The translations under genes and the position numbers were made by a program. Below the pieces are notes generated by a model that searched no databases, was not told the DNA's origin, and worked only from the letters and a program-made list of their open reading frames with translations. 64,000 nucleotides of DNA from Entamoeba invadens IP1 (Eukaryota; Evosea; Mastigamoebida; Endamoebidae): assembly GCF_000330505.1 (NCBI RefSeq), contig NW_004191847.1, positions 34,834-98,833 of the forward strand, written 5' to 3'. Positions 43,598-55,330 of this stretch are shown one piece after another (position 1 is the first letter of the stretch; the number at the start of each line of letters is the position of its first letter).

Positions 43598-45586
43598 TTA
43601 TCGAACTTTATCTAACATTATTTGCATAATATTAACAACATCTTCCATTGAAATTCTATCATGTTTATTTTGCGCCCACATCTTTTCAAGTATTTTTATT
43701 TCTTTTTCAGTCAAATTTTTATTTTTCGGACGTTCTCCCTTACACACACGTTCTGCTATTTCAAAAAAATATTTCACATCTACATAAGCCTCTTCCCACG
43801 CAAAAGCTTCGAAGAAAGTGATTCCAAGTGCGTACACATCCGCTTCAATTGAGTATTTCTGTCCGTTCAATATCTCTGGTGCCATAAACGAAGGCGTTCC
43901 AACTCCTCGAGTAAATGTCAGATTTGACATCAACAAATTCACATTTCTCGCACTCCCAAAATCAGACAATTTTGCATTCACCTCGGTGATATTCTCCAAT
44001 TCTTCTACTAATATATTCCCGGGCTTAATGTCTCTGTGGAGAATACCATTGGTGTGCAGGTACTCTACCCCTTTGGCTGCATCTAATAAGATTTTATAAC
44101 GGATGTTTTTTGAGAGCTTTTGATGTGGATGTTGTATTAACGATTTGTGAGGTGTTAAGAAATTCTCTAAACTCAATGGACTGTTTTGATTTTTTTGAAT
44201 GTGACAAATTGTACTTAAAGCTGGATTGTTCTGAGAATTTAATGTATTATTTAAAGTATATTGACTTGGGGCATCACTGATAATGTCAAATTTGTCTGAT
44301 AAATTTTGAAGTGTGTTGGTGTTTTCTTTTTTTATAGAGTTAATGAGGAGATGGTCTTCAGCTTTTTGAAAGTTTTCAGTTTCATTTTTCAGTGACGAGT
44401 TTGTCTGCAACAAAACATTTGATTTTTCATCACTTGATTTTATTTCATCGTTTCTAATTGATATGTCTTGAATTGTGTTTTGTACGTCTTGCTGTTTTTC
44501 TTTTGATATTTTTATAATTTGCACAACTTCTTTTTCATCTTTTTGGTATGTATACTTCTTTATGATCGTTTCAAGACTCCCATTTTTGATAAATTCCATG
44601 ACAATCATCTTTTTCTCCCCAACAAGTACAGCACCAACAAATTCAACAACAAACGGACTTAGCATTTTTTGTAACATATTAACTTCTGTTGTAAATTCGT
44701 CGTCTGTGTCACACATATTAGCACATTTCATTGTCTTAACTGCCACAACTCTGTCTCTGTATATACCTCGATAGACTGTACCATTCCCGCCTCGTCCTAT
44801 TTCAGTCATATTGGTGATACAACTGCTGTCTATCCACGTTGGAAGTTCTGTAGAAAAGACTAATGGGAGTGCTTTCACTGTTTCTATTCCACGACGTAGA
44901 AATACGCAACTTAAAGTTAAAAACTCGTTAAAATCGCCAGAGTATTTCGGTGTAATATCAATTGTAAAAACACATGCGTCATTGGGTCGCAAAGTTACAA
45001 CTTGAGGAGAGATGGTGATATCGTAACTATTGTTTTGTCTATAGACCAATTGAAGCTTGACCAATAAATCGGATTTGTTAGCAAAAAGTGTTGTAAATGT
45101 GCTTATTTTATTAACAGGGACATCAACTCCCAGATCTAAAATTGAACTATCAGTGTATATCCCATCTTTAAAACAGTTTAATGGTTCTTTAATGTCATGA
45201 ACTGATATTACCCCTTTCTTTTTCCTCTCATTATAAAGATGTCGAGAATGTATGATTTGGTATCCGATGAGACTCACAACGATCGAAGTAATAATCAGTA
45301 CCAAAACGCACCCCAAAAATATAACAAGTAATGTTTTGGTCAAATTGAGTGTGTCACAAAACAGTTTATCGTCCCTCTTATTGTGCCAAAAGTCGCATTG
45401 TTCGCACAATGAATTGGTGACATTAACACAATGCTCAATATACAAGCGTTCTTTACAAACATTTGAATCCAACACCATGTTGTTATCACACTTGTAACAA
45501 GAGTCGAATGTTATACACTTCGAACAATTTGTTTGACATTTGGCACAGCGCAGTCCACTTTTGTAATACCCATCGGAGCACTGCAT
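43598..45586 (-). CDS. Transmembrane receptor kinase (TMK), C-terminal part with TKL-type kinase
   Basis: The second half of a split TMK gene; the frame opens at 45586. Residues 1-75 finish the Cys-rich ectodomain (CxxC units CAKCQTNCSKC, CYKC, CEQC). One membrane helix lies at about 85-110 (LLVIFLGCVLVLIITSIVV). After a juxtamembrane region comes a kinase with all key residues: glycine loop GRGGNG at 264, Lys284 in VAVK, HRDIKPGN at 517, DFG at 542, GTPSFMAPE. A Ser/Asn/Gln-rich insert of about 150 residues separates the hinge (VMEFIKNGSLETII) from the C-lobe, longer than in typical kinases. It should phosphorylate Ser/Thr in the cytoplasm in response to an external cue. It overlaps the upstream frame by 76 bases: the two frames are one gene joined by a frameshift near 45590-45600. 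No homopolymer sits there (only GGG). Confidence 0.85.
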   Translation of the reverse strand: MQCSDGYYKSGLRCAKCQTNCSKCITFDSCYKCDNNMVLDSNVCKERLYIEHCVNVTNSLCEQCDFWHNKRDDKLFCDTLNLTKTLLVIFLGCVLVLIITSIVVSLIGYQIIHSRHLYNERKKKGVISVHDIKEPLNCFKDGIYTDSSILDLGVDVPVNKISTFTTLFANKSDLLVKLQLVYRQNNSYDITISPQVVTLRPNDACVFTIDITPKYSGDFNEFLTLSCVFLRRGIETVKALPLVFSTELPTWIDSSCITNMTEIGRGGNGTVYRGIYRDRVVAVKTMKCANMCDTDDEFTTEVNMLQKMLSPFVVEFVGAVLVGEKKMIVMEFIKNGSLETIIKKYTYQKDEKEVVQIIKISKEKQQDVQNTIQDISIRNDEIKSSDEKSNVLLQTNSSLKNETENFQKAEDHLLINSIKKENTNTLQNLSDKFDIISDAPSQYTLNNTLNSQNNPALSTICHIQKNQNSPLSLENFLTPHKSLIQHPHQKLSKNIRYKILLDAAKGVEYLHTNGILHRDIKPGNILVEELENITEVNAKLSDFGSARNVNLLMSNLTFTRGVGTPSFMAPEILNGQKYSIEADVYALGITFFEAFAWEEAYVDVKYFFEIAERVCKGERPKNKNLTEKEIKILEKMWAQNKHDRISMEDVVNIMQIMLDKVR

Positions 45587-48500
45587 ACACCCGAAGTGTC
45601 CGATACTTCACTACAATTTGAGATGTTATACACACTCTCACACAAATTCATTTCATTCATAAAATACATATTTTGACACTTTTCACAAACTAATTCATTT
45701 TTACATATCGCACATGGATGTGTGCATTTCTGACACGTTCCATTCACTGTGAAATACCCATCAGTACATCTCGTGCATTGCCCATTCGCTTCAAATGAAG
45801 TACATATCCCTTCAAGAGTGAATATCGTGACACATTTCCCATGCGACAAGACCGTCCCAGGAATACAACTCTGACACTTCTCAGAGTTTCCAGTGCATTC
45901 AGTACACTTAATGTTACACGGACTGCATTTGTTGGATTTGTCAGTGTAATACCCCTTTTTACATCGAATGCACCCAATGGAAGAAGATACCCCACAACTT
46001 TCATTGTTACTAATAACAGTTTGGTAACAATTTCCATATGAGAGAATATAATTGCTGTCACATTGTAAACAGGTGGATTCGCTTTGATGTATACAATGTG
46101 ATATTGACTCAGTGCACTTCCCATTTTCGGATACTGAATACCCAAGTGGACATTGTGGTGTCGTTTTTAAGATATTTTGGATTGAAGTTTGTATAACACA
46201 TTGCTGTATTTTATTAAATGAAAAGCCAGAAACACACTTGGTGCATTTTTTCTTGTTACAAAGTTCACAATTTTCAAAACGAGTGTGACACATGTGACAT
46301 GAATTTAACATGTTGAAATAACCATCTTCACAACTCACTGTAGAATGAGAGTTTACTGTTTTCCCTCCAATTCCTTTTGTTTGACAACTACCATTTATTA
46401 GAATCGAATTAGCACCACATATAAAACAGATATCTCTTACACATAAAAAGCAGTTGTTATCACATTTTGTAAATTCTTTGTTTCCATAGTCGAACGCCCC
46501 TCCAAGTTCAATACAAATACCTCCTATTATAGTTTTACAGTTTTCTATATGAATACAATTACCTGCTTGATTCATAATAAACCCTTGACTACATTGTACT
46601 GTATATGTTTTATTTGCACAAGTTAAAGCTTTGTCTTCACAAGTGAAATATTGGCTATTGCTAAAATACATATGTGTGACATCTTTCCCTCCATTTTTCT
46701 TTTTACCCTTAAATGAGACATTATAATAATACACACTGTCATACAAAGTTCCTTTTGTTGTTTTTAAATAATTGCCGCTCATTAATAAAGTACCTTGTAC
46801 GCTCTTGTAAGTCAGAAATTGTGTGTACAAATCACTGCTTATAATATAGAGTATCAGTGGAATGTTTGATATCTCAGTGAACATGTAATTATTCTGTCCT
46901 AATCCAACCATCCCATTAACCTCATTTGAAAATGCAACAGAAGCGTTTTTGCAGTTAACTCTGAACTCGGCGCTGTTATTTTTGATTGTTGCTGTTCTTT
47001 CTATTAATTCTCCACACTTCGGAATTTCGACTTGTAAGAGTTTTTCCCTTCCAACAACACCAAAGTTGCCTTTAAATTGATTCACTTCATTATTGTCACA
47101 TGTCACATCGACTGAGAACTTTTGTTTGAAGTCAATATACACCGGATATTCAGTCTTTCCTATAAACAAGTGTTTCACCTCAGATATAACTAACAACGGA
47201 AACGTTTCGTTGTTCTTATATGGACAATGGGGGTGTGTAAATGACGAATGCAATCGGTTGTCCATGTAAAACTCCGTGTAAACACTTCCATTCAAATGGC
47301 AGTACACTTCCGTCGGATAATTTGCATCATCAAGGGTTTTACTGTTTTTTAAATTTCGTAAACCGTTTTGAGGAAAAAAAGTGTCATTTTCTTGAATTTT
47401 CGGAATTATTTTAAAAAATTTGTTTAAAGTGGTTTTGGTGTGTTTGATAATTTCCAAAAGTTCGGTATTTTTTATGTTAGGATTTTGGTGTTGGAAATTT
47501 TTGATGACGCTATTTGGGCAAAACCTTCTCAATTTGTTGTCAGCCAAAGACATAAAATTATTTAATGTGGAAGACGTTGCTGTTGTGTAGCCTTTTGGTG
47601 ATGAAAACAAATCAAAACAATCTGATGATAAAATGGATGATTCCCTATACGATGCTTTACCATTCAACAGCGTAAAAATTGGATTTTCATATATAGTGGC
47701 GTTGTATATGTGCATTGCAACATACTTCCCAATATAAAACCCCCAACACCTGCGTATATCATTTTCGGTATGATAATTTTCTGTGCAATTACTTGGGATG
47801 TATTGTTTACTATAAATATAAAATACAGCCCCACTCTCAATGCTGACATAAAGTTTTGAAGTTGAGTTCGATTCGAAGAAATAAATTCCATTCTGAATTT
47901 CAAAATGTGAACCAATTGGAAATATTGCAGTGGTGCTATTGAAAAATTCGACACACGAATTGACATGAAGAAAGACACTCGAACTATATTCAACAGTGGA
48001 GTCATCTCGAAATGATAACAAACAATATGAAGAGAAGTCATCTGGATGTATTTGGGGGAAGTTGATGAACATGGTGATGTTGTTGGAATAATGCGCCGAT
48101 GACGTGTTGAAAAAGGAGAGTCTGCTATACAACTCAACATGGGAGTCATTTTCATAAAACACTTGTGATGAATTGTAACAATAAAACGTGTTGGTTTCAA
48201 TGTAAACGTTGTTGTTAAAAAATATTTTCACGGAGTCTAAGAAGACAATAGAATTGACCATTTTAATAGTTGCGTTTACATATAGGAGAAGTGTTGAATT
48301 GTCAACAAACATAATAGTATTATCATTCTCCAAGTGGTTATTATTCGATTGCAGACACCCCGCCATTGTATACGAAGACGACCCAGAAAATTTTAGTTTG
48401 CCAAGCAAAGTCACTGACGAATATTTCTGAACATCAAAAATAGAAGATCCAAATAACTGAATTTGTCCTTTTAACATGACTGTTTCATTGTATTGATCAT

Positions 48501-49431
48501 AATTGTGTGAATTGTAAATAACCATTTTTGAATCATCATTTATATTGAAAGTGTCAAACACTATATTAGTGTTGATTGAGTCGATTTTGAATGAAGAGTT
48601 ATCTTTGATTTGTATTGTTTTTGTGTTCAATGTGTTATTGTTATAAATTGATATCAACGAATTGCCACTTATCATGAAATTATTAACAGTCAAACTGTTT
48701 TCACATGAAAGTGTCACATTGGAGTCATTTACATACAAATAATTTAATGTACTAATACCATCAAAAATGATATTACTACCTTCTTTAACTGTCAAACTTA
48801 ACTCGTTAAACGAATTTTTATTTGTAAATATCAAATTTGACTCTGAAGCTATTAAGACGCATTGAATATTTCCGTTCAAGTTTTCGACGTCGTTGAAATT
48901 TAAATATGACTTTTTGTAAATTTCCAATTTTTCAAATTGCAGTAAAGTTGACAAAAATATCATATGCGAGTTTGCTTCTGCAATTATCGTTTTTGCTTGT
49001 ACCACACTCTTTTTGTTTGATGTGAAAGTTGTGTTCTTTTTCATATACAAAGTCGTGCATTTTATTATACAATTTCTACATTCAAAAATTGCATTATTTT
49101 CAAGTATTACATTTCCATTGACATTTAAAACCCCTCCATTATCTATTTTCATGTTATTTGATATTCTCAGATTCTCAGTCACTGTTATTGTACCCACACC
49201 AAACGTAATATCTTTCATTGCAAAATTGTTATATATTTCTACGGATGATCCTTCTGAAAGTGAAATTGGTACATTAAAAAATTGTGACACTCCTCTCAGT
49301 GTTGTATTCGAATCAATTAAAAACGAAATGCCGTTATTAAACATGATGTTCTTATCAACACTTAAATCATAATTTCCATCTATTTCAAAAAACGGAAGGC
49401 TTTCAAATTGCAATGAACATGCATACGTCAT
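45511..49431 (-). CDS. TMK receptor kinase, N-terminal ectodomain part
   Basis: First 1306 residues of the same gene. Residues 1-600 are repeated short beta strands rich in Asn, Ser, Phe and Ile (IEIDGNYDL-like turns; SNTTLRGVSQFF, ITVTENLRISNNMKIDNGGV), which suggests a beta-helix. Residues about 640-930 are less regular. About 950-1300 is a furin-like series of CxxC modules (CDNNCFLCVRDICFIC, CNIKCTECTGNSEKCQSC, CTHPCAICKNELVCEKC). No signal peptide follows the ATG at 49431. The frame stays open 24 codons upstream (DGEGPIKQCDVIYIS before the ATG), starting just after AAATAG, a possible 3' splice site, so a first exon carrying the signal peptide may lie upstream. The whole protein would be about 1940 aa, on the plasma membrane. 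Confidence 0.8.
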   Translation of the reverse strand: MTYACSLQFESLPFFEIDGNYDLSVDKNIMFNNGISFLIDSNTTLRGVSQFFNVPISLSEGSSVEIYNNFAMKDITFGVGTITVTENLRISNNMKIDNGGVLNVNGNVILENNAIFECRNCIIKCTTLYMKKNTTFTSNKKSVVQAKTIIAEANSHMIFLSTLLQFEKLEIYKKSYLNFNDVENLNGNIQCVLIASESNLIFTNKNSFNELSLTVKEGSNIIFDGISTLNYLYVNDSNVTLSCENSLTVNNFMISGNSLISIYNNNTLNTKTIQIKDNSSFKIDSINTNIVFDTFNINDDSKMVIYNSHNYDQYNETVMLKGQIQLFGSSIFDVQKYSSVTLLGKLKFSGSSSYTMAGCLQSNNNHLENDNTIMFVDNSTLLLYVNATIKMVNSIVFLDSVKIFFNNNVYIETNTFYCYNSSQVFYENDSHVELYSRLSFFNTSSAHYSNNITMFINFPQIHPDDFSSYCLLSFRDDSTVEYSSSVFLHVNSCVEFFNSTTAIFPIGSHFEIQNGIYFFESNSTSKLYVSIESGAVFYIYSKQYIPSNCTENYHTENDIRRCWGFYIGKYVAMHIYNATIYENPIFTLLNGKASYRESSILSSDCFDLFSSPKGYTTATSSTLNNFMSLADNKLRRFCPNSVIKNFQHQNPNIKNTELLEIIKHTKTTLNKFFKIIPKIQENDTFFPQNGLRNLKNSKTLDDANYPTEVYCHLNGSVYTEFYMDNRLHSSFTHPHCPYKNNETFPLLVISEVKHLFIGKTEYPVYIDFKQKFSVDVTCDNNEVNQFKGNFGVVGREKLLQVEIPKCGELIERTATIKNNSAEFRVNCKNASVAFSNEVNGMVGLGQNNYMFTEISNIPLILYIISSDLYTQFLTYKSVQGTLLMSGNYLKTTKGTLYDSVYYYNVSFKGKKKNGGKDVTHMYFSNSQYFTCEDKALTCANKTYTVQCSQGFIMNQAGNCIHIENCKTIIGGICIELGGAFDYGNKEFTKCDNNCFLCVRDICFICGANSILINGSCQTKGIGGKTVNSHSTVSCEDGYFNMLNSCHMCHTRFENCELCNKKKCTKCVSGFSFNKIQQCVIQTSIQNILKTTPQCPLGYSVSENGKCTESISHCIHQSESTCLQCDSNYILSYGNCYQTVISNNESCGVSSSIGCIRCKKGYYTDKSNKCSPCNIKCTECTGNSEKCQSCIPGTVLSHGKCVTIFTLEGICTSFEANGQCTRCTDGYFTVNGTCQKCTHPCAICKNELVCEKCQNMYFMNEMNLCESVYNISNCSEVSDTSGVCSAPMGITKVDCAVPNVKQIVRSV

Positions 49432-50999
49432 GTTAAAAGTATAAGAAATATATATTACGTCGCATTGTTTGATTGGACCTTCGCCATCTATTTGTTATTT
49501 ATTATTTAGTTTTTTAATAAAAATTAAATATTTTTATTACAATCATAAAATTTGTTTTATTAACTATTTAAATATATTATAAATTAACAATTTTGGTCTG
49601 TTTACTAGATTCATATTAAACATTTAAGTTTATAATTATTATATTATATTAATAATGTATCAAATAATGGTTATATATAATTTGTATTTTTTTGTTTGTA
49701 TTATGATTGATTTTAAATCATAAAACTGTCATATATTATTTATAAATAATAAAAATACACATCACTTTAAAAAAATATAGTTTCACACAATATTAACAAA
49801 CACAATACTTTAAAACCTGTCGAGCATTGACTCGAAGTGGGTTGGCATAATAAATAAGCTGTTGATATTGCAAAGAAAAGAACCAATGCGCTCATTTAAA
49901 GTATTTATGTATTATTGGTTTTAATAGATATTTTTTTGTTATTGTATTTTAAAAACTACACTTATTTGATTTTCAATACCCATGGTTCGAGTATTTCATA
50001 GTTTAAATTTAGCCTTAAAAAACTCGAAAAAATAAACAGAATTATTCATAAATATTTTAACATTTGGCAACTAAAATATTCAAACAAATAAGTTGAATAT
50101 TAATATATTTTAATTGAAAACAGTTTTTTAATATTTTTACAGTAAAAATTATTAATTAATGTTAATCTGTTATTTATTTATTATTATAATTTTAAAAATG
50201 TTTAATATTTTATTTTTTTACAATTTTAACACTAAAAAAATTCAGGAGATTTTTGCAGAATGTCGAAAAAATGAATGATAAGAAAATAAATTAAATGTTT
50301 TAACCAACAATCCCTTATTATAGACTTTTCAATGATCACATAATAATTAATATTTATGGGAAAATTCAAATCTTCAGACACTCTAATTTATAACCATATT
50401 TTATTGTATATCATTCAAATTATTTTGAACAAAACAAAATTAAAAAGCAAGAAACATGGGTCTCACAATTATGGTTTTCGAAATTTGATTAAAAACAAAT
50501 ATTGACAATTTAATTGAAAAATATAATTATTTGTTTTAAAAAATAATTATTGATAACTCAGTAATAATTGGGTAATGAATAACACTGATAAATATTTTAA
50601 AGATTTTCTATTTTTTTAAATGTGTTGTTAAAGGCTAAACAAAATACAAAAACGTTTTTAATTGTGTTTTTTTATCAATTTTTGTTTTTTTGGTCACAAG
50701 TAAATTGTGTAAAAAAACAATATTTTTTAAAATATACAAAGTCAATAAAACAAATAATATCAATTAACAATAATATATAATTTAAGATACCATAATTATA
50801 AAACAACTTTAACATATTATTTATTTTAATAACAAACAAAACATTTTTTTTAAACTTAACACATTCAAAACAAAAACGTAATAATAATGAGTTTTTTTAT
50901 CTAAACCCTTTCTTGTTTTTATTCACAAAACGAATTTTAGTGATTTTTTGTTTATTTTTTTTATCAACTCAAATTTGAATTGTATTTTTTAGTCACACT
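49432..50999. other. 5' flank of the TMK gene; AT-rich intergenic DNA
   Basis: Should hold the TMK promoter and perhaps a first exon, but I found no hydrophobic short exon with a GTTTGT donor. A small GC-richer patch near 49840 (GTCGAGCATTGACTCGA, a short palindrome) is the only other mark. Confidence 0.45.
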
Positions 51000-51052
51000 T
51001 GAGAAGTAACTTAAATACCTTATATTTAGTTAACTATATACCCCTTTAATTA

Positions 51053-53123
51053 TGGCTATTAACCCACCTTGGCATATAGTAACTCACTTTAACTATTTAA
51101 AATTAAATATTCGTCGTTTTACTATAAAAAAACTATACTCATCAAAAAAACTATGTTTAGTATATTCATAGTTCAACAACTATATAAAGTTTGTAAAATT
51201 TATTTAAAAAATAAACCATAATTAACTATATTTATAATACTCAAAAAATAGAAAATAAAATAAATGGTAAAAAAAATTTATTTGGTACAAATAGTATCCA
51301 AAACAACAATATTAAAAATTTGACAAAATTTACATTTTCAATTCAAATTAAATCATTTTGAGTTGTTGTACAATTTTGTTATAAACTATTGGGCAACAAA
51401 TATAATATATTTAATATATATATGTTTATATTTTTATCCAAAATTCTATTATGCCTAAACAAATACATATTATTTAATTTGGTGGAATCATTTTCGTTGT
51501 TAGTATGAAGTTACATGTTTAAAAGTTTTAATGTTTTATTTAAATTGTATTATATTTTTCATAAAAATGTGAAAATAAACAGTAATTTTTTATGAATCTT
51601 TTTTATAAAATCGTCAACAAGTAATAATTAAATTTGTTTTTATTTTACTTTGATAATTGTTGTGATGTTAAAGAAATACAATGGTTTCATTTTGTGTGTT
51701 GTGAGATGAAAAAAAAATATTATAATAATTAAGTAAAAATAAAACAATAAATAACACTTGTCTATAATTGTTAACATAAGTTGCTGTATTATATTTGTGA
51801 ATAACGACGCAATGACTAAAATTAAAAAAAAGGTATTATACTATGACAAATTCTTAAAGATTTTTCATTGAACAAACGAAATGTCACAATTATTAAACAT
51901 AAGCTCCAATCAGTAATTAAATTATTCATCTCTTAATATTTTATCAAAAAACATATCGATAAAAATCTAAACAAATGTTTATTTTTATTTATACATTCAA
52001 AGGTTTTGTAATTCACTAACTTTGTTTTTTCAATTAATTAAAAGGTATACAACTTAGAGACAACTTTAAATGTGTAAAATTATACATATGTTAATCGACT
52101 TCATTTTTAAATCACATTTTTAATAATTAACGTAATTAAAATAATTTCATCATAAAAATTAATCAATACAACCTAATTAATTATTTTCATTGTTTGTGTT
52201 GTTGTTAAAATTTACATGATATTTTGGTTAAAATAAACATTACTCAGTAGTTTAATGTCGTGTTCATCATATACTCTAATAAGTTATTATTCCGACATCT
52301 TAACATTTTACATGATTAAATTTTTATATATTAAGTTGTGTTTGTGATAAAAGTATACTTTATTGATAATGTGTCTTTGTTATTCGTAGTTTTATTGTAT
52401 GTATTGTTGTAATTAATAAACAATTAAACCGGTTGTTTAGGTTATGACAAACGTATGTAATTGTTCTTGATGACGAAAAACATTTTTATCATTTTGGTTT
52501 TATATTATTCAATGTTTTTACTTTAAAATGTTGTTCGTTTAATTCAAATATCTTTGGTTAAATAACTCATTTATTATTTATTGTATTTTTATTGACTGTT
52601 CAAAACAAAAATGATACAAATTTTAAAAATGTAATATAATAAATTCAAATGTGTAACAACACATTCACTTCGTTGCATTTGTATGGCGATATCTTTCGTG
52701 TTGACAACGATATAATTATTGAACGCAAAGAGTATTTTTTTAAAATCGATTAATCGATTTGTTTTTATTATATTCATTTATGAAAACTTTGATTTAATAA
52801 CAAAAATAATTTAAGTAAGTCAAAATGTTATGTATTTTGTTATTTATTTTTGTTTTTTCATCACAATCCAGATATGAATTATTTTGATTAATGGCAAATT
52901 TGCCCAAATGGTCAAGTTTTTGATTGAGTGGATACTTATATAGTAATTTAAATTAAAACTATATTTTATTATTTTGAAGAAATTTTATTTTATTATTTAA
53001 AAAACCATTAAAATAGTAAATTATTTTTTAAGTGAGTTACTTTTATAAAAGTGAGTCAAAAACCAAGTAGTGAGTCATTATTTGACAAGTGAGTTTTAAA
53101 AGTGAGAGGTGAGTTAATAGCCA
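51053..53123. mobile_element. Nested non-autonomous Harbinger-like element
   Basis: This 2071-bp insertion splits the left TIR of the outer element. It starts TGGCTATTAACCCACCT and ends with the inverse (AGGTGAGTTAATAGCCA). TTA is duplicated on both sides (51050-51052; 53124-53126). The empty site is visible in the intact right TIR of the host element (CCCTTTAATTAACCCACC on the minus strand), which confirms the TTA duplication. There is no coding capacity. The right end contains about seven GTGAGT motifs and the left end GTAACTCACTT. Confidence 0.8.
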
Positions 53124-53403
53124 TTAACCCACCATAAAATAGCTAACTGAACTATCGATGACTAACGTAACTATATTTTAGAATTATATAATTATTTTTT
53201 ATTACTATAATCGAAGGTTCATTATATTAATAAAAATAACTTTATATATAACTACAAAACTTATTAAAAAATCAAATTAAAAAAACTATAATTGAATTTT
53301 ACTTTGAATAACTAATTAATATAACATTTTTAATTATATTATTTTTACAACAATTGCTATTATTAAGTTTATGTTTTTTGTGGCTAATTAAATAAAAACG
53401 TAT

Positions 53404-55330
53404 TTAATTCGAATGTCTTCTTTCAAACTCTTCATCGCCATCTGTTATTGCGGCAACGTCATTGCCTTCAAGAAACTCATGTATTCTGGCTCTAATTGTG
53501 GGAGGAAGAGGAATTGTGAAAAGATCCATATTTTCTGGTGAAGTAACAAGTGCTTTATGAAACAAGTAAAAATGAATGTTGCGAAGTAAATGTTTGGATA
53601 TTATATAATCAAGAATGGTATGAACAAAAATAGTGTAGTATACATAATAAGAAAGATTGATTGTCCATTGGCACTTTATCATCTTAAAAGTGCTCACCAG
53701 TCTTCCAAATACATTTTCAACTATTATTCTACAAGAAGAGTGAACATTGTTATATTCATTCAAATACTTTTTTGTTCTGTTGTGTATTGTATGTTGGGAT
53801 TTTCTCTTCGTGGAATGACGCAACAGTCACACGAAGAATATCCTTTATCTGCCAAAAGTAATTGCCCAGCTTTAACACATGTTTCCATAAACTAAAATTC
53901 GAATATACTTGCGTCATTCATCGCGTATTATATCTGTGTAATCACACCGACCGCCATTCCAAAATAGTTAACAACTAACTCCGTTTTCAAACCAGAGTTA
54001 TTACTCTTGTAGAAAAAAAATCTTTTGTCGACCGAATGAGTTCTCAAACTTATTTCATTCTGAGGATGATTTACAGGCTGATCTCTTCCATCAACTGCAT
54101 AATAAATATTATGTAATTCGGGATGTAAGTAGTATAACCATATTTTTTTTCTTAAACGCGAAGTTGATAGTTGTACCAGCACAATTTTTTATTGAATCAA
54201 TAAAAATTTTGTAAGAAGTTTTGGCAAATAATAAAAGTGCACAAGCAGGCCAACTGAAAATGTTTGCTTTTCTTCTACTTTTTTCTTCAATAGAATCAAG
54301 TGAATGACGACTTTGTGAAATTAAATCTATTTTTAGACAATTGAAATGTTCCAAAGAACCAAAGTTACTTTTCATTTTTGTGAAAAGAAGAAGTAACATG
54401 TCTTTTGAGTTAAGGTGGTATCTCTTATCATAAGAACATAAATGTGTATTCTTGGAACTTCCAAAAAATTACCGATAACATTATACGAGCTTGGTATAAC
54501 ATTACAATTAACAACAAAAATAGCGGTGTCACAAGAAAGTAATTCGTAAACTTTTTCAAATTCGGCAATTGAAAGGCCCGTAAAATTTTTGTAGTATAAA
54601 TTGATATGAATATTAATTGAGCATAATGATGGTTTCTCAGGTGTAATAATAGCAAGAATTGGCACAGTAATAAAAGACCGATCGATGCTAGTGTCAGAAA
54701 TACGAGATAAAAAATCATCAGTCGATTCTTGACTACGTGGTATAACCAAAGTTGCCATCTACATTGCTTCATGACGAACTTGATTGATAGCAGTGTTTTG
54801 TGTTTTTCTCTGTGTAAGTGTAAGTGGTCTTGTTCTTTGAGGTTCTCTTCTTCTGGTAGATACACTTTGGATATTTGAAACAGACCTTCGGCGTTGTGTT
54901 AAAGATGTATGTATTAAACTGTTGTCATTATTAGTAATTTGTTGTGTTGGTTCTTGATCAATATTTGATTCATTTGATTGTAAAATAAATCTTGTGTTGT
55001 TGTCTGGTTTTCCAAAGTACTTGTTTGTTGATTATTTGTAATTTGTGATATTTGTGGATAATTCTGAATATTACTTAAATTTGAAAGTGTTGTATTTTGA
55101 TTAGTGTTTTGATTACTTGTTGTTAAAAGTGGTTGTGTCACCATTTGAACACTGTTTGTGTTGTTTGTGTGTTGAGTGGTTGTAGTTTGTTGTGGGTTGC
55201 GATTGTTTGGAGTTTGTTGTATACTTGGTGCACGATGTGTAACATTTGCAGTTTGGCGGGGTAGTAATGGTCTTAAAAGAAAACTTAAAGAAGAGATTAA
55301 CCTGTGTTGTTGGCCATTTTCATTAATTTG
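53404..55330 (-). pseudogene. Harbinger-like (DDE_4) transposase, degenerate
   Basis: Minus-strand fragments run from a Gln/Asn/Thr-rich N-terminus (open without ATG from about 55330; NPQQTTTTQHTNNTNSVQ). A middle region follows (54372-54758, FTGLSIAEFEKVYELLS; one TAG just before MATLVIPRSQ). Then comes the catalytic domain: first Asp in IYYAVDGRDQPVNHP (about 54090), second in LLLADKGYSSCDCC (about 53850), Glu in CRIIVENVFGRLVSTFK (about 53720). These three match DDE_Tnp_4. At least four frame changes and several stops break it. The C-terminus ends acidic (ITDGDEEFERRHSN). A normal protein would be about 500-550 aa. Confidence 0.75.

Noticed and set aside
45586..45600. A spliceosomal intron at the TMK frame junction
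   Set aside because: The overlap between frames is too short; only an 8-base GTATGCAG lies there, far below the size of Entamoeba introns.
45744..46145. Alternative frame of 133 codons with Cys residues
   Set aside because: The Cys modules are in the main frame; this one has no CxxC spacing.
47664..48200. Minus-strand 178-codon frame inside the TMK gene
   Set aside because: It is an alternative frame of the TMK ectodomain with no motifs.
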